DNA of 64,000 nt from the NCBI RefSeq assembly GCF_022761015.1, contig NZ_JAKWJQ010000007.1, positions 62,001 through 126,000 of the forward strand, given 5' to 3'. How positions within the stretch are numbered: the first letter of the stretch is position 1; the number at the start of each line of letters is the position of its first letter. The notes under the pieces were generated by a model. That model ran no database searches, had not been told where the DNA came from, and saw nothing but the letters and a program-made list of their open reading frames with translations. Below, one piece after another: positions 35,715 through 44,100 of the stretch. Made by a program: the position numbers and the translations under genes. This stretch comes from Humibacter sp. RRB41 (GTDB lineage: Bacteria; Actinomycetota; Actinomycetes; Actinomycetales; Microbacteriaceae).

Positions 35715-37493
35715 ATGCCCAAGGTGTTCGGGCGGCGCGCCTTACGCGTCGCAGCCATCCCGGTCGCGCTCGCCGCGATCGCGACGACCCTCGCCCTCGC
35801 GGCGCCGGCGTCGGCCAATCAGCCGGATCATTCCGGAACCACCCAGACGCCGATCAAGCACCTCGTCGTGCTGTTCGACGAGAACATCTCGTTCGACCAC
35901 TACTTCGGCACCTACCCGAACGCGGCGAACACCGACGGCACGAGGTTCACCGCGGCAAAGGGAACGCCCAAGGCGAACACGGTGCAGAACGCCGGCCTGA
36001 TCACGACGAACCCCAACGCGTACACCCCGCAGCGGCTCACGTCCGCCCAGGCCGTCACATGCGACCAGAACCACAACTACGGTCCTGAGCAGAAGGCCTT
36101 GAACAACGGCGCGATGGACAAGTTCGTGGAGAACACGAGCAAGGACACCTGCACCGGCATGTACGGCAGTCCCGGCCTGGCGATGGATTACTACGACGGC
36201 AACACCGTCACGGCCGAGTGGAACTACGCGCAGAACTACGCCATGAGCGACAACGCGTGGGACACCGTGTTCGGTCCGTCCACCCCCGGCGCGCTGAACC
36301 TCGTCTCGGGTCAGACGCACGGAGTGACATCCATCGATCCGACGACCGGCAAGCAGACCGCGACTCCGGATGCCTACACGGTCGCTTCGCCCGACGCGAA
36401 GGGCGTCGGCACGGTGATCAACGATCCCGATCCGGCCTACGACGACTGTGCAGACAACAACCACACGTCGACCAACGCGCTCGGCTCGATGTCGGGCACG
36501 AACATCGGCGACCTGCTGAACGCGAAGAACGTGACGTGGGGCTGGTTCCAGGGCGGCTTCACGCCGACCACCGCCTGGGACGGCAAGTCCGGTGACTACG
36601 CCGCCTGCGGCGCGACCTCCACGAACGTGGCCGGCGCGGCATCCGTCGACTACTCGGCGCACCACAACCCGTTCGAGTACTACAAGTCGACGTCCAACCC
36701 GCACCACCTTGCCCCGTCGAGCAGCAAGATGATCGGCCACACCGACCAGGCGAACCACCAGTACGACCTCACTTCGTTCGACACCGCGCTCAAGCAGAAC
36801 AATCTGCCGGCCGTGTCGTTCCTGAAGGCGGCCGAGGCGCAGGATGGCCACGCCGGATACTCCGACCCGCTGGATGAGCAGAAGTTCCTCACCAACGAGA
36901 TCAACGCCATCGAGCAGTCCCCGGAGTGGTCGAGCACCGCGATCGTCATCAACTACGACGACTCAGACGGCTGGTACGACCACGTCGCGCCGACGATCCT
37001 GAACGGATCGAAGGATGCCGCGAACGACTCCGCCATCTGCAGCACGGCCACCGCGTCGGCGGCCGGCGGCTACGCGGACCGTTGCGGGCCGAGCCAGCGC
37101 CTGCCCTTCCTGGTGATCTCACCGTTCTCGAAGCAGAACTACATCGATCACACCGCGATCGAGCAGACGTCGATCACGAAGTTCATCGAGGACAACTGGA
37201 AGACCGGACGCATCGGCGACTCGTCGTTCGACGCCAGGGCAGGATCGATCACCGGCATGTTCGACTTCTCGCACCCGCAGCAGCGGGCGGTCCTGCTGGG
37301 TAGCAACGGAGCGGTCGCGAAGGTCATCCCGGTTCATGTCGGCGGCAACAGCGGCAATCCGGGTCACGGTGGGAACCCGGGACAAGGCGGCAACCCCGGC
37401 AGTGGCGGTCACTCTTCGCCCGGCCAGTCCATCTCGGATGCCGTCAAATGGCTGCTCGATCAGCTGAAGCAGGTGCTCCACCACCTCTTCTGA
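35715..37493 (+). CDS. Secreted phosphoesterase (phospholipase C/acid phosphatase family)
   Basis: 592 residues from ATG 35715, chosen because GAAAGGA stands seven bases upstream; ATG 35700 has no such site. Sec signal ending at APASA. The motif HLVVLFDENISFDHYFGTYP is the nucleophile region of the phosphoesterase family (PF04185) of phospholipases C and acid phosphatases; YDDSDGWYDHVAP later carries metal ligands. The C terminus has a Gly/Asn/Pro repeat (GNPGHGGNPGQGG) and a short helix, perhaps a wall or surface tether. Not coupled to efeB (47 bases apart). Confidence 0.88.
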   Translation: MPKVFGRRALRVAAIPVALAAIATTLALAAPASANQPDHSGTTQTPIKHLVVLFDENISFDHYFGTYPNAANTDGTRFTAAKGTPKANTVQNAGLITTNPNAYTPQRLTSAQAVTCDQNHNYGPEQKALNNGAMDKFVENTSKDTCTGMYGSPGLAMDYYDGNTVTAEWNYAQNYAMSDNAWDTVFGPSTPGALNLVSGQTHGVTSIDPTTGKQTATPDAYTVASPDAKGVGTVINDPDPAYDDCADNNHTSTNALGSMSGTNIGDLLNAKNVTWGWFQGGFTPTTAWDGKSGDYAACGATSTNVAGAASVDYSAHHNPFEYYKSTSNPHHLAPSSSKMIGHTDQANHQYDLTSFDTALKQNNLPAVSFLKAAEAQDGHAGYSDPLDEQKFLTNEINAIEQSPEWSSTAIVINYDDSDGWYDHVAPTILNGSKDAANDSAICSTATASAAGGYADRCGPSQRLPFLVISPFSKQNYIDHTAIEQTSITKFIEDNWKTGRIGDSSFDARAGSITGMFDFSHPQQRAVLLGSNGAVAKVIPVHVGGNSGNPGHGGNPGQGGNPGSGGHSSPGQSISDAVKWLLDQLKQVLHHLF

Positions 37494-37502
37494 TCCGCAC
37501 GT

Positions 37503-37542
37503 CGCTGGTCGAGTAGCGCCGCCGCGCGCTACTCGACCAGCG
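37503..37542. repeat. Palindromic repeat B, short copy; probable bidirectional terminator
   Basis: Perfect 16-base inverted repeat CGCTGGTCGAGTAGCG (37503-37518) and complement (37527-37542), 8-base loop. It lies between convergent genes, and the last codons of the minus-strand gene (PALVE and stop) are read from its right arm. Same arms as the longer copies at 40490, 42957 and 54513. Confidence 0.88.
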
Positions 37543-38662
37543 CGGGTTGCACCGGCGCCGCGACGGGCGCCACGGCATCCTCCTCGTCCCAGTCCTTCAC
37601 ATGCACGATCTCGCGAGAACGGAAGTGGCCGACGAACTGCAGCACGAGCCCCAGCACCGACCAGCCGATCAGTACGAGCACCGGGAACCCGATCGCGGCA
37701 TCCGGAAAGTACGACAGGTCGCGCAGCAATGTCGTCGCGGCGCCCGGCACGAACCACTGGCCGACCGCACCCCACGGCTCGACCAGGAACTGCATCGGCT
37801 GCGCAGGCGATGCCAGCGGATTGCCGATGAGCATCGTGATCACCGATCCGACGCCGATACCCGCACCGCCGAGCAGTGCGCTCGTTCCCACGATGAGGGA
37901 TGCCGTGCCGAAGAGCGAGAGCGCCATGGCTCCGACGTTCGCGAGGTACGACCCCTGAAGCACCCCGAGCCAGGGCTGCATCACGCTCACGATCACGACG
38001 CCGGCCGCGGCCGCGTAGACCACGGATGCCGCCAGCCGCCGCCACACGCCCGTGACCAGCAGCGAGATGACGATGCCGCCGATCATGCCGCCGAGGGTCA
38101 GCGGGAAGGCCGCCGCGGTCATCCCCGCTCCTCGCGAATCAGTGCTTGCGAACGGCACGACGTCGGTGAGCTTCACGGTGACCGTCGGCACGGATGCCTG
38201 AGCCTGCAGCACCTGCTCGGCGCTCGCCCCCTGCGCTGCCGCGGCCTGCCCAGCGCCCTGGGCTGCTGCGGCGAGCTGCGCGCTCACCTGTGCCTGCAGC
38301 TCGCCCTGCACCTGGGTCATCATCTGCGTGACGACCGGGCTCGCGGCGGATGCCGTGAGCACCTCAGGCGTCGTGCCGAGCACGATGCCGCCGTCGTAGC
38401 TGCGGTCGTGGATGCCGTTCACGATCGCGCTGCGACCGGACACCTTCGTGAGGTCGAAGACCCCGTCGGCCTTCTGGTCCAGGGCCTTCTGCAGCGCGCT
38501 CACCTGGGCGCCCGGCCCGGCGATCGCGACCGGCAGATTCTGTGCCGTCGCGGTGGTGGTCGGCCAGAGGAAGGCGAGTACGACGACCCCGATCGCGACG
38601 GCGGCGGCCACTCCGATGAGCAGCGCGCGACCCCACGTGGTGTGGGCGATGCGTTCCGACAT
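37529..38662 (-). CDS. Multi-pass membrane protein, YhgE/ABC-2-permease-like
   Basis: 377 residues behind AGGAG. One N-terminal helix (ALLIGVAAAVAIGVVVLAFLW), an extracellular domain of ~150 residues with an Ala/Gln-rich coiled part (~105-155), then five or six helices. This is the layout of YhgE/Pip-like and ABC-2-type permeases without an ATPase, some linked to export of toxic compounds. Divergent from a TetR gene with an operator in the shared promoter, so probably TetR-controlled. The C-terminal five residues come from a repeat. Confidence 0.7.
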   Translation of the reverse strand: MSERIAHTTWGRALLIGVAAAVAIGVVVLAFLWPTTTATAQNLPVAIAGPGAQVSALQKALDQKADGVFDLTKVSGRSAIVNGIHDRSYDGGIVLGTTPEVLTASAASPVVTQMMTQVQGELQAQVSAQLAAAAQGAGQAAAAQGASAEQVLQAQASVPTVTVKLTDVVPFASTDSRGAGMTAAAFPLTLGGMIGGIVISLLVTGVWRRLAASVVYAAAAGVVIVSVMQPWLGVLQGSYLANVGAMALSLFGTASLIVGTSALLGGAGIGVGSVITMLIGNPLASPAQPMQFLVEPWGAVGQWFVPGAATTLLRDLSYFPDAAIGFPVLVLIGWSVLGLVLQFVGHFRSREIVHVKDWDEEDAVAPVAAPVQPALVE

Positions 38663-38674
38663 GATCTTCTCCTG

Positions 38675-38705
38675 TTGTCAAAAACGAATGTTCGTTCTTT
38701 ATAAT
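38675..38705 (+). promoter_or_regulatory. Promoter with TetR-type operator
   Basis: -35 TTGTCA (38675-38680), 19-base spacer, -10 TATAAT (38700-38705), reading toward the TetR gene. The spacer holds the perfect palindrome AACGAA-TG-TTCGTT (38683-38696). The palindrome is also only 21 bases before the membrane-protein start on the other strand, so one bound repressor could shut both genes. Confidence 0.72.
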
Positions 38706-38744
38706 GAGACCAACGCGCGAGCATGTCAACGCGAGGTTTCCGCC

Positions 38745-38815
38745 CGCGAGACTGCACGCCCGGCGCGAGACTGTGGGGAATACCCGCAGTCTCGCCGCGG
38801 GCATGCAGTCTCACG
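38745..38815. repeat. Dispersed palindromic repeat A, copy 2
   Basis: Arms CGCGAGACTGCACGCC (38745-38760) and GGCATGCAGTCTCACG (38800-38815), plus an inner perfect inverted repeat GCGAGACTG (38765-38773) / CAGTCTCGC (38787-38795) around GGGGAATACCCG. Homologous to 10544-10624. It lies in the untranslated leader of the TetR gene. Confidence 0.8.
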
Positions 38816-38860
38816 AGGTGCGGGCGGGGCGCGCGAGCGCCGCGAGTGAAGGAGGAATGG

Positions 38861-39466
38861 ATGCCCAAGGTCAGTGACGAGCATCGCGAGCAGCGTCGTC
38901 AGCAGATCCTGGACGCTGCGATGCGCAGCTTCGCGAGCAAGGGATTCGACGACACCGTGATGAGCGACATCTTCGCGGAGGCCGGGCTTTCCGCCGGAGC
39001 CGTCTACGGGCATTTCGAGGGCAAGCAGGAGATCCTGACGGCTGTGGCGGAGGCCGTGCTCGACGGAGGGCGTCTCCCTGCGGCGCCGGCGCGGCAGGCG
39101 GATGGCACGCCAACGCATCCGATCGACTTCGCGGATGGCTTCGCGACGAGGCTCATGGATCACGTCGGCGGGGCGGCGCTTCCGCTCCAGATATGGGGCA
39201 GGGCAGCAGCGGATCCTGCGCTGCACGCGGTGTTCGATGCGGTGTTCCCGCGGATCGTCGACGCCTTCAGCGAGCAGATCGCGATCTGGCTGCACGAGAC
39301 CAGGGGGCTGTCGGCAGCGCAGGCGGGGGTGCGCGCGCGGTTGCTGGCATCCGTGCTCGCCGGGCTGCTCCAGGGCGCCATCGTGCAGCTCGTGTTCGTC
39401 CCGGACTTCGACCGAACGGCCTATCTCGCCGAATCCCGGCCGATCTTCGACACAATCCACGAGTGA
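38861..39466 (+). CDS. TetR-family transcriptional regulator
   Basis: 201 residues from ATG 38861 with GGAGG upstream. HTH in ILDAAMRSFASKGFDDTVMSDIFAEAGLSAGAVYGHFEGKQEIL (residues ~15-60), then a ligand domain ending in a TetR_C-like helix bundle. Divergent from the YhgE-like membrane protein across a palindromic operator; likely represses both. Confidence 0.9.
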   Translation: MPKVSDEHREQRRQQILDAAMRSFASKGFDDTVMSDIFAEAGLSAGAVYGHFEGKQEILTAVAEAVLDGGRLPAAPARQADGTPTHPIDFADGFATRLMDHVGGAALPLQIWGRAAADPALHAVFDAVFPRIVDAFSEQIAIWLHETRGLSAAQAGVRARLLASVLAGLLQGAIVQLVFVPDFDRTAYLAESRPIFDTIHE

Positions 39467-39539
39467 CACTGTGGCCAGTCGGCGCGAACATCTTCGCCGG
39501 ACTGGACCCGGAGCGCGCTCCGTCGGCAATCATGGAGAC

Positions 39540-40466
39540 ATGAAGACCTTCACTCTCCCGAACACCACGATCGACGGAAGCAACGTCATCCTGGGCCTGA
39601 TGCGCATCCTCGAGCTCAGCGACGAGCAGATCCGCACGCTGGTGAGCACGGCGCGCGACGCCGGCATCAACTTCTTCGACCATGCCGACGTCTACGGTGG
39701 CGACCACGGATGCGAGCGGCGCTTCGGCGACGCCGTGCAGTTCACCGGCGCCGAGCGCGAGAGCGTGTACCTGCAGTCGAAGGTGGGCATCCGGAACGGC
39801 TACTGGGATTTCTCGAAGGAGCACATCCTCGAGTCCGTCGACGAGTCCCTGAAGGCGCTGCGCACCGATTACCTCGATGTGCTGCTGCTGCACCGTCCCG
39901 ACACGCTCATGGAGCCGGACGAGATCGCGGATGCCTTCAGCACGCTCCACGACGCCGGCAAGGTACGGAACTTCGGCGTCTCGAACCAGACGCCGGGGCA
40001 GGTCGAGCTGCTGAAGCGCTCCGTGCAGCAGCCGCTCGTCGTGAACCAGGTGCAGCTCAGCATCACGCACGCGAACCTCTTCGCGCAGGGCATCGCCGCG
40101 AACATGAACGGGCTGGACCAGTCGATCGATCGCGACAACGGCATCCTGGACTACTCGCGCCTGAATGACATCACGCTGCAGGCGTGGTCGCCGTTCCAGA
40201 AGGGGTTCTTCGACGGCGTGTTCCTCGGCGACCGCGAGCACTACGCGGAGCTGAACGACGCGATCGACGAGATCGCCGCCGCCTACGGTGTGACGCCCAC
40301 CGCGATCGCGGTCGCCTGGATCACCCGCCACCCGGCGAACCTGCAGGTCGTGCTCGGAACGACGAACCCGCAGCGCGTGACGGATGCCGCGGCCGGCTCC
40401 GACCTGCCCCTCACCCGCCCCGAGTGGTACCGCCTCTTCACCGCGGCGGGTCACACCCTCCCGTAG
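39540..40466 (+). CDS. Aldo/keto reductase (YdhF-like group)
   Basis: 308 residues from ATG 39540. Catalytic set in order: Asp in NFFDHADVYGGD, Tyr in the same motif, Lys in YLQSKVGIR, His in LLHRPDTLMEP. Further: FGVSNQTPGQ and QAWSPFQKG, then TAIAVAWITRHPANLQVVLGTTNPQR, the NADPH-binding end. Resembles YdhF-type oxidoreductases. Physiological substrate unknown. Followed by a full copy of palindromic repeat B. Confidence 0.9.
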   Translation: MKTFTLPNTTIDGSNVILGLMRILELSDEQIRTLVSTARDAGINFFDHADVYGGDHGCERRFGDAVQFTGAERESVYLQSKVGIRNGYWDFSKEHILESVDESLKALRTDYLDVLLLHRPDTLMEPDEIADAFSTLHDAGKVRNFGVSNQTPGQVELLKRSVQQPLVVNQVQLSITHANLFAQGIAANMNGLDQSIDRDNGILDYSRLNDITLQAWSPFQKGFFDGVFLGDREHYAELNDAIDEIAAAYGVTPTAIAVAWITRHPANLQVVLGTTNPQRVTDAAAGSDLPLTRPEWYRLFTAAGHTLP

Positions 40467-40489
40467 CGCCTATCGCTGGCGGCCTTACC

Positions 40490-40604
40490 GCTGGTCGAGT
40501 AGCGCCCGCGCAGCGGACGCGTATCGAGACCCGCACCACGGCATACAAACGCTTGCGGGTCTCGATACGCGAGCGGCTTCGCCGCGCGCTACTCGACGAC
40601 CGCG
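40490..40604. repeat. Palindromic repeat B, full intergenic copy
   Basis: Long inverted repeat: CTGGTCGAGTAGCGC then CGCGTATCGAGACCCGC on the left, GCGGGTCTCGATACGCGAG then GCGCTACTCGACGACC on the right, with a ~20-base AT-richer centre (ACCACGGCATACAAACGC). It fills the gap between the aldo/keto reductase and MarR genes and probably ends transcription of the first. Confidence 0.88.
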
Positions 40605-40607
40605 GGC

Positions 40608-40613
40608 TAAGAT
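40608..40613 (+). promoter_or_regulatory. -10 element for a probably leaderless MarR message
   Basis: TAAGAT lies seven bases before the GTG start, with no ribosome site between. In actinobacteria this spacing marks leaderless transcripts. The overlapping GTTC-N7-GAAC (40614-40628) could be the MarR operator. Confidence 0.45.
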
Positions 40614-40619
40614 GGTTCA

Positions 40620-41135
40620 GTGGTCGAACTATCTGATGGAACGCCGACAGCGCCTCCCGGCGCCGATGCCCGCGCCGCCGTGCACTCGCTCACGCGCATC
40701 TCGCGCATTCTCGAGAGGTCGATTCCCGAGTTGAGTCTCGCCGACTTCCGGGTGCTCTCCGCCGTGGCGGAGGGGGAGGCGCGAGCATCCCGGCTCGCCC
40801 AGCGTCTCGCGCTCGGCAAGCCGGCGATCAGCTCGACCGTCGACTCGCTCGTGCGGCGGGGCCTCCTGCGTCGTGAGGCGCACGACACCGACCAGCGTGC
40901 CGTCGACCTCGTGCTCACGGCCGCCGGAGACGCAGCACGCACGGCGGCCGAGAACGAACTCGCCGTCGTGGTGACGGCACTCGCCGCCGGAACCGATGAC
41001 CCGCATGCCGTGCTCGCCGCCCTCGCGGCGCTCGGAGACGAGATCGAGCGCCGGCAGGCATCCTTCGCCGCCGCGCGGCAGACTTTCGATGCTGTGACCG
41101 ACAGCACGGTGGCGGCGACCGAGGCGGCCCGGTGA
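40620..41135 (+). CDS. MarR-family transcriptional regulator
   Basis: 171 residues from GTG 40620. Winged helix: LADFRVLSAVAEGEARASRLAQRLALGKPAISSTVDSLVRRGLLRREAHDTDQRAVDLVLTAAG (residues ~40-102), flanked by dimer helices. Overlaps the fused ABC exporter by GTGA, so it is co-translated with it and very likely its regulator. Confidence 0.9.
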   Translation: MVELSDGTPTAPPGADARAAVHSLTRISRILERSIPELSLADFRVLSAVAEGEARASRLAQRLALGKPAISSTVDSLVRRGLLRREAHDTDQRAVDLVLTAAGDAARTAAENELAVVVTALAAGTDDPHAVLAALAALGDEIERRQASFAAARQTFDAVTDSTVAATEAAR

Positions 41136-44100
41136 GCCGCACGACAGCGACCACGGCGCCGGAAGCCACCTCGGACGCCCCTTCGGCCCGGCAACAGGGC
41201 TGGCTTCGCCGGCTCGGCCACTACCTGTGGCGGCACCGCAAGAACGTGATCATCTCGGTTGTCGCCGCCATCATCGGCTCAGCGTGCCAAGTGGCCACGC
41301 CGCTGATCGCCCGCCAGATCGTCGACGGTGTGATCGTCGACAAGACCGCGTCGCTTCTGCCGTGGCTCAGCCTGCTGATCGTGTTGGCGTTGATCGCGTT
41401 CGGATTCTCGTACCTGCGGCGCTACCGAGGCGGCCGCGTCGCGCTCGACGTGCAGAACGATCTGCGCAACGACATGCACGACAAGCTCCAGCGCCTCGAC
41501 TCCGCGGCACTCGACACGATGCCCGTCGGGCAGCTCGTCGCCCGTGCCAACTCCGACTCCGCGCTCGTGCAGGGTCTGCTCAACTTCCTGCCGCTCGTCA
41601 CCGGCAACGTGCTGATGATGGTGCTCTCGCTCGTCGTCATGTTCGTGTTGTCGCCGCTGCTGGCGCTCGTCAGCCTCGCCGTCGTGCCCGCGCTTCTCGT
41701 CGTCAGTTATCGGATGCGACGCCGCGTCTTCCCCGCCACCTGGGACGGCCAGCAGAAGGAGGGTGAGCTCGCCGAGATCGTCGACGAGGATGTCGGCGGC
41801 GTGCGCGTTGTGAAGGCGTTCGGCCAGGAGCGACGTGAGCTGGAGCGACTGACCGGCACCGCGACCACGCTGTACGGATCGCAGATGCGCGCCGTGCGCA
41901 TCCAGTCGAAGTTCCAGCCGCTGCTGGAGGCGATTCCCGCGCTCGGGCAGGTCGGCATCCTCGCCCTCGGCGGCTGGCTGGCGATGAACGGCAACATCAC
42001 GCTCGGCACGTTCCTCGCGTTCTCCACCTACATCGCGCAGCTGATGGCTCCGGCCAGGCAGCTGGCAGGCATCCTGACGATCGGGCAGCAGGCCCGCGCG
42101 GGCCTCGAGCGCATCTTCCAGCTTCTCGACCTGAAGCCAACGATCGCGGATGCCCCCGACGCCGTCGACCTGCCTGCACGCCCTGGCGCGATCGAGTTCC
42201 ACGGCGTGACGTTCGGCTACCAGCCGCACACGACGGTGCTCGACGACTTCTCCCTCACCGTGAATCCGGGCGAACGCGTTGCACTGGTCGGCTCGAGCGG
42301 CAGCGGCAAATCCACCGTCGGCCGCCTGCTCGTGCGCTATTACGATCCGGACTCCGGACGCGTGACGATCGGCGGTCAGGACGTTCGCGACGTGCGCCTC
42401 GGATCCCTCCGGCAGACCGTAGGCATGGCCTTCGAAGACGCCTTCCTGTTCTCCGAGTCGGTGCACGACAACATCGCCTATGGCGCACCGGATGCCACAG
42501 ACGACCAGATCGAGGCGGCCGCCCGTGTCGCGCAAGCGCACGGCTTCATCATGGACTTGCCGCGCGGCTACGACACCGTCGTCGGAGAGCGCGGGCTGAG
42601 TCTCTCCGGCGGCCAGCGGCAGCGCATCGCCCTCGCCCGCGCGATTCTGCGCGACCCTGCCGTCCTCGTTCTCGACGACGCGACGAGCGCGATCGACGCC
42701 CGCACCGAGCAGACCATCCACGACGCGCTGCGGTCCGTGATGGAGGGTCGCACCGTGCTGCTGGTCGCGCACCGGCACTCCACCCTGCATCTCGCCGATC
42801 GCATCGTGGTGCTCGATCACGGCCGCATCGTCGATCAGGGGACCCACGACGAACTCATCGACCGCAGCGACACCTATCGCGCCCTCTTCGGTGCAACGGA
42901 TGCCGCCCGCCGCGGCGACATCGACGCACTGGCCCCCGCTGCGGAGTCCCCTCTCGCCGGTCGAGTAGCGAGCACCCCCGCTGGTCGAGTAGCGAGCACC
43001 CGCGCTGGTCGAGTAGCGAGCGTCGAAGACGCACGCGTATCGAGACCGTCCCCCTCCGCGGTCCCCGAGCCGGGTCTCGATACGCGTCCGCTGCGCGGGC
43101 GCTACTCGATCGGCGGCAGCAGCAGCGGCAAGTCTCACATCGCCGGCGCCCCCGGCATCGGCATGGGGCTCGGCGGCGGAGGCGGTGGCATGCGCGGCAT
43201 GAGCGCCGGCCTCGCGCCGACTCCCGACCTGCTCGAGCGCGTCGCGGCGCTCCCGCCGGTGCGCGATGTGCCGACAGTCGACCTCGACGAGGAGTCCCGG
43301 CACGATTCCGACTTCTCGCTGGTCAAGGTGCTGCGCGAGTTCAAGCGTCCGCTGACGCTCGCCCTGGTGTTCGTGGTGATCGACGCACTGGCGGGACTCC
43401 TCGGACCCGCCGTGGTGAAGACCGGCATCGACCAGGGCGTGACGACGGGAGCGGGGGCGGTGCTGTTCGGGGCATCCGCCATCTATCTGCTCATCACTGT
43501 CGCCGATCTGTTCAACGGCATGGCCGAGGCGTTCGTCACCGGACGTGTGGCGCAGCGCATCATGCTGTCCCTGCGCATCCGCATCTTCGCTCAGCTGCAG
43601 CGACTCTCGCTCGACTACTACGAGCGCGAGATGGCGGGCCGCATCATGACCCGCATGACAACGGATGTCGATCAGTTCGAGTCGCTGCTGCAGAACGGAC
43701 TGCTCGGCGCGCTTGTCGCGTTCGTCACGTTCGTCGGCGTCGGCGTCGCGCTCGTGATCGTGGATGCCCCGCTCGGCCTCGCAGTACTCACCATCGTGAT
43801 CCCGCTCGCGCTGGCCACCGTGTGGTTCCGTCGTCGCTCATCGCGGCTGTACGACCTCTCGCGTGAGCGCATCGCGATCGTGAACGCGGCGTTCCAGGAG
43901 AGCCTCTCCGGCGTGCGCGAGTCGCAGGCGTTCACGCACGAGGAGGCGACGATGCGTCGCTTCCACGGGCACGGCAGCGCGTACCTGCGCTCCAGGGTCG
44001 CCGCTCAGCGGCTGGTCGCCTTGTACTTCCCGTTTGTGCAGTTCCTCTCCGCCATCGCAGACGTCATCGTGCTCGGCCTCGGTGCGGCGCTGATCGTGCA

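Noticed and set aside
41279-43303. A 674-codon minus-strand frame opposite the first half of the ABC exporter
   Set aside because: Antisense to conserved ABC motifs, low-complexity composition, no ribosome site.
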